Source: Henckelia pumila (Eukaryota > Streptophyta > Magnoliopsida > Lamiales > Gesneriaceae). Taken from it: a stretch of DNA of 64,000 nt. Where the stretch lies: positions 496,001 through 560,000 of the forward strand of contig NW_027331842.1 of assembly GCF_033568475.1 (NCBI RefSeq), in the 5' to 3' direction. The translations under genes were made by a program, and so were the position numbers. The notes beneath the pieces are model-generated. The model did not search any database and was not told where the DNA came from. It was given only the letters and a program-made list of their open reading frames with translations. The stretch's first letter is position 1, and each line of letters opens with the position of its first letter. Shown here in pieces: positions 55,270-64,000 of this stretch.

Positions 55270-56462
55270 CAACAAGTCCTTTCTCCATATACATTCCGAT
55301 AGGAATGTTGTATGAACAATATAAGGCTGAATACTTTGCAGCTTATATTGATTCAGGAGCAGGAATTTGTACAGCAAAAAGAGGAGTCTTCCCTGAAGAA
55401 TGTGAAGAAGAATTGCCAAAAATTGATGGACGAGATTTCTCTCGAAGAATTTTAATTCTTTGCAAAGGAATAAAACAAGCAGAGATCCTTATGGGAGGAG
55501 CAGGTCAGACACCTTGGTACAAGGTAAAGACACCACCAATTTATTTCCATGATACAAGAGCTGATATCCTGTTAGGAAATAACTTCTTACAAATGTTTAA
55601 GAAGTACACACAAGACAATGAGTCAAGAAGACTTATGTTCACTACAATTTGTGATCATAAAATTATCATTCAAAGACTCAAAGTTGCTTTTTATCGACAA
55701 TTGCCGATAATATTTCGCAGCCAACGTGGTGATAAAAGACAACTTTTTCACTCAAAAATGAAAAATCCAAGAAGGTTTGGAGAAACCATTTTGAAAATAA
55801 CAACAGAACAAGAACTCCAAATGGATGATATGGAGTTTCTCAAGGTAACTCTAAATCATAGAGATATAAAGTTAGAGAATAAGGTATCCCTTGAAGATGT
55901 CAAAAAGAGGCTCAAGGAAAGTTACAACGAGTATCCTTTGGCATGGTGGGATAGAAATCAACTCAAAGTCAGCCTTACTCTAAAGGAAGGCAAAGAGTAT
56001 GAATTCGTCAGATATAAGCCTATCCCGATGAACATAACAGATCAAAGGGATATGAGAATAATTATCAAGGAACATTTGGACCTTGTTCTAATCAAAGAAG
56101 GAGTTTCACCATATAGCAGCCCAGGATTTCTGGTCAGAAATCATGGTGAAATAAAAAAAGGAAAACCCAGGTTAGTTATCAACTACCAAGGTATTAATAA
56201 AATCTTGGAGTTTGATGGGTACTTCATACCAAGTAGAGAACACCTAATTAGTTGTGTACGGAATGCTAAAGTGTTCTCAAAATTTGATTGTAAGTCTGGA
56301 TTTTACCAGATTCGAATGGAAGAAGGAAGTAAAAAATTCACAGCCTTCTCTACTCCACAAGGACACTATATTTGAGAAGTTATGCCTATGAGATTGGCTA
56401 ATGCACCCCAGATATTTCAAAGAAAGATGGATAACCTTTTTAAAGATTATTTTAACTTTATG
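55266..56462 (+). pseudogene. Pararetrovirus protease-RT, N-terminal part, stop and truncation
   Basis: From ATG 55266: aspartic protease with D-S-G-A-G at 55350-55364, then the RT fingers and palm with SPYSSPGFLVRN and SKFDCKSGFYQIRM (first catalytic Asp, about 56285). A TGA at 56373-56375 interrupts the frame, which then continues open to 56462. There element C starts, immediately before the position of the YIDD catalytic motif. RNase H is therefore absent from this window. Protease and RT would mature the polyprotein and copy the pregenomic RNA; this copy can do neither. Confidence 0.82.
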
Positions 56463-58883
56463 TGTAACGCCCTCAACCGATGAAGATGTTACAAAACTAA
56501 CATAACCTTACAATAACGCGGAAAAGAATTTTTTTTTTTTTTTGAAAGATGTATGCATACATCAAACCTTACTTAAAACATTTCAGAATAGTTTACAAAC
56601 CAAATCCAAACCTTAAAATTTATAAAAGCTTGTTTACAACCTTAAAATACATCATAAAGTTGCAAATAGCTCAAGACATAGCATATCACACTCAACACAT
56701 AACACACTCATGCATCGCCCGCCGGTCCGACTCCTTGCTCTTCTTCATGTCCGACATTAAACTCGTCGACATATGCATAAATGTCATCCTCATTACCTGC
56801 ACCATTCAAGTATAGTGAGTCTAAAGACTCAGCAAGTATATGCAGTAAAAATCGTGAGATTTCAAATATCATTTAAATGTAACATAACATAACATAAACT
56901 CATCATTTGGTGACGAATTATGCGAAATTGTGGCAACCGTCATAATGGGCACATTCATCCTTTTCTTGTTGATCAACAAGCATATGGCACTAAGCCTCAT
57001 AACATTCGTTCTTTGGAAAGGCCCTCTCCGGAGCTCATCCCGGAGCACCAGTCCCGTGTACTTATCTGTCTCATGAGCCATGTTTGGAAAGGCCCTCTCC
57101 AAAGCCCAAACCGGAGCACCAATCCCGTGTTTGCCACCACAAAGACACATAAGACATCAAAATCTTTTCATGCATCAACATATCATATCATGATTCATCT
57201 TAACATCATTCATCATATCATTTCATTCATTATGAAACATCATTGTTTCATCGTAAATTCCGTCATAACTTTCATTTCATGAACATAAAACTTTACTCCA
57301 TTACTTCATGCATGTCATAGATGATAAAAATCATACTTTCATATTGAACATAGGTTTCATGAATGAAACTTAGACATTTACATGCATCACATAGCGTAAT
57401 CGATCCACGTAAGTCGTTCTTGTCGTTCTTGACTTAAAACTTGAAACTTTTTGCATAGAAACTCTTAAATATATTTTATAAGCCTTTGAAGATCATAATC
57501 ATGAATTTAGGACCCTAAAATAACATAAACAAATCATGAATTTCGAGTGAAAGGCGCGGCCGCTCAACTTCTAGGCGCGGGCGCGCCTGACCTGCGCAAA
57601 TGGTTCATCTTGCTCGCTCCGAAACTCTATTTTTAAGTTAGAATTTGAAAACGTGGAAAACATGAAAGTTGTAGCTCTGGATCTTGGCTTTCTAATGCCG
57701 AAAACCTCACCTCAATTAGAGTTTGCCGTAAAAAGTTATGCTCATGCTCCCCAAATGTGTCACTGCCGGGAAATCAAAACACTCTACACATTTTGGGGTG
57801 ATTTTGACCAATCTTCCAAAATTATTTTGACAAAACTCAAAACATGAAAGTTGTAGATAAATAAGCTAGCTTTCAAATAGAATTGGCCTCATATCATTTG
57901 GATTACTACCCTAATTGTTATCCTCAAAATCATAACAAGTATAGGTAATCCGGTGCCACCAAACACAATTTCAACACTTCAAACTTCAAATATAAACTTT
58001 TTTTAATCAAAATCCTAACTACATAAATCCTCAAAGCTCATTTTATTGTAATTGAACATGGTTTAACTAACTTCAAAACATTAAAATCTTAAAAGAACAT
58101 GAACCTCTTGAATCAATTCAAGTACTTGACAAGAACAACCTACGCTTCACGATCTCGTAAAATCATAACTTCATGCTCTTGAAATTCATGAAAATCATGC
58201 ATAAATATCTCAACACACAACAATTCATATCAAAATACATAATAGCTTGAATGGGTTTCAAAATCTTTTAAATTTGTATTTGCCTTGAAATGAAGAAGAA
58301 GCTGATTCGGATTCTTGGCAACGAGCTAACCACACCAAAAACGAGATTTGAAACTTTGGCTTGTGACTTTCTTTAAGAACCGTGAAGGTTCAATAAAGAA
58401 ACAAGAAGGAGAAGATGATAGAATGGAGAGAAGGGGAAAGAATCGTGTAGAGGATAGGGAAGAAGAGAGAGTCAAGGGAACAAGGGGACATGGGAAGTAA
58501 TGGGGTGGGGAACCGGGTAGATAAATAGGATAATGATCATTCAATACATAATGTGTGTTCATCTCTAAAATGCAATCAGTCACCCGTCCCGACTCGTCTG
58601 ATAAAAATACCATCCCCCGACTCATGCATCAAAAACATATCAATATTATACTTAAAACATTCGTAAAAATACGCTCTATCATCTCGTTCGTAGGTTAGCC
58701 TCGTCCCATGATTCCAAAATCAAACTCGACCTGAAACCATTAACTTAATCGAAAGCGTTAAACATAAAATAATTATATCATGAAACCATAATCATTAAAT
58801 CATAACTTAAACAATTTATGGCATAAAATCATAAAAATTATTTTAAAATCATCGTAAGTGAGTTTAGTGGATTTGGACCTTAC
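56463..58883 (-). repeat. 3' LTR of element C (about 2420 bp)
   Basis: Read on the minus strand it starts TGTAAGGTCC at 58883, right after the purine tract, and ends GGGCGTTACA at 56463. Contents: an imperfect duplicate GGAAAGGCCCTCTCC block (about 57016 and 57090), a GC-rich GCGCGG...GGGCGCGCC patch near 57555-57590, and AT-rich remainder. The left boundary is set by the virus RT frame ending and the TG...CA rule, since the partner LTR is outside the window. Confidence 0.8.
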
Positions 58884-60905
58884 AACTCTACCCTCCTTAA
58901 AAGAATTTTGTCCTCAAAATTTGACTCACCAAATAATTTTGGGTATCGGCTACGCATATCTTGTTCAGTCTCCCAAGTAGCCTCTTCCACTAATTGATTG
59001 CGCCATAAGACCTTTACCATCTTGATCTCTTTGTTTCTCAACTTCCGGACTTGTGTATCCAAAATTTGGATAGGTACCTCTTCATATGACAAGTCTGGCG
59101 TCCACTGAACTGGTTCATGACGAATGACATGGGAAGGATTTGAGATATACTTCCTCAATATCGAGACATGGAAGACGTCGTGTACTCCTTCTAGATTTGG
59201 AGGCAATGCTAATCGATAGGCTCTTTCTCCAATCTTGTCTAGGATCTCGAAAGACCCTATATATCTCGGACTCAGCTTTCCTTTCTTCCCAAATCTCAAA
59301 ACTCCTTTCCAAGGTGACACTTTCAAGAACACATGATCACCTACCTGAAACTCCAAGTCTCTACGCCTCTTATCGGCGTAGCTTTTCTGTCGACTCTGTG
59401 CTGTCAACATTCTATCCTTGACTTTTGCTATCATGTCGATTGTCTGTTGCACTATTTCTGGTCCCAATACAGCTCTTTCTCCCACTTCATCCCAATGCAA
59501 TGGAGTCCTACACTTTATCCCATACAAAGCCTCATAAGGAGCCATTCCAATAGTAGCTTGATAACTATTGTTATATGTGAAATCCACTAAAGACAATTTC
59601 GATTCCCAATTTCCTCCGAAGTCAATCATGCAAGCCCTAAGTAAATCCTCCAGTATCTGAATCACTCGCTCAGATTGTCCATCTGTTTTTGGATGAAAAG
59701 TTGTACTGAAGGCTAACTTTGTCCCCAATCCATCATGTAGACTCTTCCAAAAGTTTGATGTGAACCTGGGATCCCTGTCAGAGACTATCCTTGCTGGAAC
59801 TCCATGCAATCTAACTACCTCTCGAATATACAACTCTGCATATTGATTCATCGAGAAGTTGTTTCTAACTGGTAAAAAGTGAGCTGAATTCATCAACCTA
59901 TCAACTATTATCCATATTGAATTCATTCTTCGTTGTGTAATTGGCAGTCCAATCACAAAGTCCATGGTGACATCTTCCCATTTCCAAGTGGGAATGTGTA
60001 ATGGTTTCAGAAGTCCTGCTGGCCTTTGATGTTCAACTTTGACCTGTTGACATGTCAAACATTCGCTAACAAACTTAACGATGTCTTTCTTCATACCTGG
60101 CCACCAGTATAGCATCTGTAAATCCTTGAACATCTTTGTACTCCCTGGATGAATAGAATATGGTACAGTGTGAGCCTCAGTCATCACATCTTCCCTCAGT
60201 AAATCTACTGTTGGTACCCACTTTCGCCCTTTGTGATGCACGATCACATCCTTCACTGTATACAATGCACCCCCTTTAGCTTCATCTTTAAGTTTCCAAG
60301 TTAATAATTGCTGGTCTGAAGCCTGACCTGTTCGAATCTTGTCGAGCAAACTTGGAACCATTGTTAAGGCTGATAGGGCACAAACTTCCATCGGCTCAAC
60401 TACTTCCAATCTGAGTCGTTCAAAATCTGCAATCAACTCTTGTTGAGTTGTCATTCTGTTCAAGGTTGCAGATTTACGACTCAAAGCATCTGCTACTACA
60501 TTAGCTTTACCCGGATGGTAGCTAATATTACAATCATAATCTTTCACCAATTCGAGCCATCTTCTCTGCCTCATGTTCAACTCCTTCTGGGTGAAGAAGT
60601 ACTTCAAACTCTTATGATCAGTGAAAATCTGACACTTCTCACCATAAAGGTAATGTCTCCACAGTTTGAGTGCGAAGACAACTGCTGCCAATTCAAGGTC
60701 ATGGGTAGGGTAATTCTTTTCATGAATCTTCAACTGTCGTGAAGCATATGCTATCACCTTTCCATCTTGCATCAAGACAGCCCCTAATCCACTCTTGGAA
60801 GCATCTGTATAAATTACGAATCGACCTGTTCCTTCTGGTATGGCTAGTACTGGTGCTGTCATCAAATTTTTCTTTAACACTAAAAAGCTTTTCTCACACT
60901 GATTA
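58880..60905 (-). pseudogene. Element C RNase H, integrase and chromodomain
   Basis: From 60905 on the minus strand the native frame reads [20 protein letters not shown], then RNase H ([38 protein letters not shown]), the integrase zinc domain ([28 protein letters not shown]), the core ([54 protein letters not shown]), the C-terminal barrel and a chromodomain ([20 protein letters not shown]). It ends LLRRVEL with a TAA lying in the first bases of the LTR. No break is visible within this 670-codon part. The apparent start upstream (61084) belongs to solo LTR H. The protein is disabled only because H separates it from RT. Confidence 0.88.
58884..58897 (-). other. Polypurine tract of element C
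   Basis: AAGGAGGGTAGAGT on the minus strand, directly before the 3' LTR. It is inside the end of the pol frame. Confidence 0.8.
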
Positions 60906-63570
60906 TGAAACACCCTAGTACTACTAAATGCGGAAATTTTTTTTTTTTTTTTTTTATATACTAAAGATAATATTATACATATACGCCCATACATATATGT
61001 ATATACTTTAAAACTGATATTACAAATAATAACTCGCTTAATAAAATAATAAACATTTATTTGATAAAATCTTGAGTCATGCAATAAATAAAATAATGTC
61101 TATCGTGAAAATTCATAACTTATGTCTACTAAAATCATAAAAATTCAATAATTAATCATAACCAATAAAAACATAAAAAATATCCTAAATATATAACTCA
61201 TGCATAAATAAAATCCTAGCGAGACGGTCACGGGGCCACTGCCATGCTCGCTCATACGTCCTCGCCATCGGTAGGAGCTACATCATACTCACCTGCACCA
61301 TCTAATCCTTTATAACAAGCTTAAAAATAATGCATCACGTAAATACTAATACATATACATGTACATGAGCATGCGTGGAAACATTTTTCATAACATAAAT
61401 GCTTAATCATAAATCTTATACATAACATAACTTTCTTCATCATACATAACATAATTGAGCATGTCATAAACATAAAAACTGTGTATGGTCATATCCATGA
61501 ATGTGACTAATAACTGTGTTGACTGATCAGTCTAAAGAACCATCGTACGTGGCGGTGGATAAATCCACCTCTATGCTGGTAGTAAACTACCTCTGTGCCA
61601 GTGGTAAAACCCACTTCTATGCCGGTAGTAGAACTACCTCTGTGTCAGTGGTAGAACCCACTTTTATGCTGTCACATCACTTCAATTTCCATAAAAATAT
61701 TTTTCATGCTCAATTCTTAATCATAAACACATCATAAAATATTTCATGTATGCATGCACTTAAAATATGTCCGTAATATATATTTAATTAATTTTAATAA
61801 TAAATATACTTTTACTTAAAATAGACTTCATGCATAAAAATAATTAAATATATATTCCGGACTTAGTTTATTTTCATGGATTGGTCCAGACTGCTGGTCT
61901 CTCTACTAACCCCTTAACTGACTTAAAGCCTGTTAACTAACTTAAAGCCCATAATTAAATAATTAATTTTAAAAATTATAATTTTTACTAAAATAAAATA
62001 CTTAAATGTTATTGGGCTTAAATAAAAATATTTAGGCTCAATAACTAATTAATTCATAAAAATTCCTAGACTGACCCAATAAAATCACCGACTAGCCCAA
62101 AAATTCCGATGGGCCCACTGGCTCATAAAATTATTGGGTTAACTTAAAATAAATTTAAAAAGCCCAAATACAATTATTTGGAAGCCCAAATAATTTTATT
62201 TCTAATTAAATGACCCAAAAATCCAATTAAAGCATTAAACATTTTAAAATTAAAATACTCGAGCCCGGCCCACCTAGCCCGGACCCGGACCTGCCTGACC
62301 CGACCCTAGACCCTACTGACCCGACCCACTACCCTGACCCGACCCGGAACCACCCAGAACTCCCCTACCCGACGCCCCCCCTCTCCTTGCCCTCGGCTGC
62401 GCGAGCAGCAGCCTTCCGGGGCAGTTGCCGCCGTGCTCCGGCCGTCCACTGGCCGGAGCACCACAACCTACCTCTAGCCCTCTTCAAGACGTTTCCAACC
62501 CAACAAACCTCACCCAAAATAGTGGCCTGAGGAGGGAGAACGAAGCCTTCTCCCTCAGAACACAAATCTGCGCGATCTGGTGCACTAGAGGAGAAGTGCT
62601 TCGTTTCAGACCAACCATGGACAAAACCAACAGGACCACACGACCACAAGGACCCTAAGACATGCCCTCAGATGTGGATTAGCCGCCTGGACCTTTACCA
62701 TGCATAAAAAAACGTGATCATACTCATGAAAGATCAAGCAAAACGTGAGAAAAAGGAAAGGAAAATACCATCTGCATATACTTCTGAACAACAAACATAT
62801 ATACCACAAACTTTCTGCTGTAAAAACAAAAATAATAGCTTATATGGTGTTGAGAAAAGAATTAAACATGCCTTTCGTAATTATTTGACAACGAACGATG
62901 CGTTTACGGGACTCCGGGACGACGAACCTCCAAAATAACTCAAAGAACTCGAAGCTTTCGGCTATGGGGCTGTTGTTTCTGTTGAAGCCGATGAAGGAGA
63001 AGGTGAGGGAGAGGATGGAGGCGGCTTAGACGTGAGTTTAGAGTGTAGGGTTTGGTTTAGGATAATTTTTTTTTGTATAATAAATATTAACTAAATAATA
63101 TAGATAATATACCATAGAAAAATATAATTTAAAACTCTCTAATAATAATAAAAATCTGATAAAATATCTCCCAATCTCGAAATTATTAAATAGGCAAATT
63201 TTAAAAATTAATAAAAGTCAATAAAGAGACTAATTTTGGCTAAAAATAAACCCTTAAATAAATATATAATTAAATACTAACATTTTCTTGACAAAATACC
63301 TTAAAATATTATTTTAAGGCTCATAAAACTCATAAAATATTTTTGGCTAAATATTTTGGTATCTCGTCCGTCCACGGTCCCGTCTACGCGATCAAAACCA
63401 AATAATTTCCATAAATCACAAAAATCACTAATTTTGGGTTAAATGCTAAAATAACTTAAATCATGCATATAAATCACATAATAACACATAAATTCATTTA
63501 ACCCTTATTTTAAAATTAATTTCTCCTAATTATGCATGCGAATTTACGTATTAAAATTTCGGGTGTTACA
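60906..63570 (-). mobile_element. Solo LTR H (2665 bp) inside element C
   Basis: It runs TGAAACACCC to GGGTGTTACA on the plus strand, flanked by TSD GATTA (60901-60905 and 63571-63575). Removing it with one TSD copy rejoins the RT and RNase H of C in frame (...KFEWSN / QCEKSF...). On the minus strand it starts TGTAACACCCGAAATTTT, a typical gypsy LTR start, so it is probably minus-oriented. It is non-coding: small frames at 62365-62938 are not genes. It holds a T-run of about 20 (60937-60957), CCCGACCC-rich DNA (62270-62350) and a short repeat cluster (61545-61670). It is a solo LTR left after recombination between two LTRs. Confidence 0.88.
61545..61670. repeat. Short tandem/inverted repeats in LTR H
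   Basis: About four alternating units of the type CCACCTCTATGCTGGTAGTA and CTACCTCTGTGCCAGTGGTA, each about 31 bp, so about two 62-bp double units. Confidence 0.75.
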
Positions 63571-64000
63571 GATTAGACCATTCAAACTTCACACTTTTGC
63601 GAGTTAATGACGTTAGTGGCAGCGCTATCTTGGAGAAATCCTGAATGAATCTCCTATAGTAACCCGCTAATCCCAAGAAACTTTGTATCTCTGTAGCATT
63701 CTTTGGAGTAACCCAATTTTTAATTGCTTCTATCTTTGCTGGATCAAACTCTATTCCCTTAGCCGAAACTATGTGACCCAAAAATGCAATCTGTTCCAGC
63801 CAAAATTCACACTTACTGAACTTAGCAAACAATTGTTTTTTTTTCAGAATCTGCAAGACTGTAGTTAGATGCTGACGATGCTCATCTGAACTACGAGAGT
63901 ATATCAGTATGTCATCTATGAATACTATGACAAACTGATCTAAGAAAGGCTGAAACACTCTGTTCATAAGATCCATGAATACTGCCGGTGCATTGGTAAC
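63571..64000 (-). pseudogene. Element C reverse transcriptase, C-terminal part (partial)
   Basis: Minus strand from 64000: [40 protein letters not shown] (catalytic IDD), [20 protein letters not shown] and [20 protein letters not shown], then FEWSN, where solo LTR H intervenes. The frame is open throughout; its 5' part is outside the window. The enzyme would copy element RNA into DNA in cytoplasmic particles. Confidence 0.88.

Larger units (their letters stand above)
51791..56462 (+). mobile_element. Endogenous caulimovirid (plant pararetrovirus) copy, right end cut by element C
   Basis: A primer site TGGTATCAGAGC at 51791-51802 is followed by closely packed plus-strand frames: two small ones, a coat protein with zinc knuckle, a 30K-type movement protein, an 88-codon frame, and protease-RT. 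No LTR-like repeats flank it, and it has a movement protein, so it is a pararetrovirus and not an LTR element. Order and spacing resemble the solendovirus/cavemovirus part of Caulimoviridae; genus is not certain. Stops and frameshifts in most frames show it is a dead genomic copy. The RT is interrupted at 56463 by gypsy C. The rest of pol, if kept, lies beyond the window. Confidence 0.85.
56463..64000 (-). mobile_element. Ty3/gypsy chromovirus C, 3' part, containing solo LTR H
   Basis: The 3' LTR (56463-58883) is at the left and pol is on the minus strand. The element leaves the window at 64000 within RT. Its insertion point is the pararetrovirus RT, so the last five virus bases, TTATG (56458-56462), are the expected target duplication, to be found again at the other end. 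A chromodomain at the integrase C-terminus places it in the chromoviruses. Solo LTR H splits it between RT and RNase H. Confidence 0.88.

Noticed and set aside
51791-56462. LTR retrotransposon instead of a virus
   Set aside because: No LTRs flank it, and it has a 30K movement protein and several separate overlapping frames, which fits Caulimoviridae.
56463-58883. LTR of C read as a plus-strand element start
   Set aside because: TGTAACGCCC looks like a plus-strand LTR start, but the purine tract and pol lie on the minus strand at 58884 and beyond, so it is the 3' LTR end.
1-64000. tRNA and rRNA genes
   Set aside because: I looked for tRNA B-box-like and rRNA sequence and saw only the 12-nt primer sites of retroelements.

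Overview
The window is nuclear DNA of a flowering plant, very probably a eudicot. It has GT-AG introns, plant-type genes (an EamA/DMT transporter and a plastid ribosomal L31 exon), tRNA-iMet-primed LTR retrotransposons and an endogenous plant pararetrovirus. The GAGACGG-ended MITE-like repeat and the LTR style made me think of asterids or Lamiales, but that is memory and not proof. Well over 80 percent of the window is mobile DNA, much of it nested.

Layout. (1) 232-432, minus: first exon of an unidentified gene leaving the window on the left. (2) 769-18295: a Ty1/copia element (E, minus, TSD GATAT, short 157-bp LTRs), old and broken. Two younger insertions split it: a Ty3/gypsy chromovirus (A, 1229-8523, TSD TCGTG) in the end of its RNase H, and a CACTA-like DNA transposon (F, 12981-18027) in its gag. 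F carries spliced-looking fragments of at least three unrelated host genes: a GH35 beta-galactosidase, a CDK-like kinase and TAF10. (3) 18413-20737: a small non-coding LTR element (G, TSD ACTTC). (4) 20743-22886: intergenic DNA with an ATT microsatellite and a 303-bp tandem repeat. (5) 22892-42819: a Tat-type Ty3/gypsy element (D, minus, TSD TCAAC) with an extra antisense, intron-containing ORF and an 18-copy 91-bp tandem array. A second gypsy element (B, 29482-37763, TSD CTGCT) sits inside its integrase. B has good LTRs but a wholly decayed interior. (6) 43160-46038, plus: a complete 8-exon EamA/SLC35F-like transporter gene, 385 aa, the one intact host gene. (7) 46039-50550: AT-rich intergenic DNA with a MITE-like repeat. 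(8) 50594-50879: a plastid ribosomal protein L31 3' exon without a recognisable transit-peptide exon. (9) 51791-56462: an endogenous caulimovirid (iMet primer site, small ORFs, coat protein, 30K movement protein, protease-RT), broken by stops and frameshifts. Gypsy chromovirus C (minus, 56463 to beyond 64000) cuts it just before the RT catalytic motif. C is itself split by a 2665-bp solo LTR (H, 60906-63570, TSD GATTA).

The nesting gives an order of events: E before A and F; D before B; pararetrovirus before C before H. LTR divergence counted by eye agrees: E about 8 percent, B about 3 percent, A below 1 percent. Almost every TE reading frame is disabled. The only genes likely to work here are the transporter, possibly the gene at the left edge, and less certainly L31. 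The most interesting material is the multi-gene-capturing CACTA-like element F, the integrated virus with its close-packed small ORFs, the antisense ORF and repeat array of D, and the arrays of short imperfect palindromes in the LTRs of two unrelated gypsy families (A and B) and in the ends of F.
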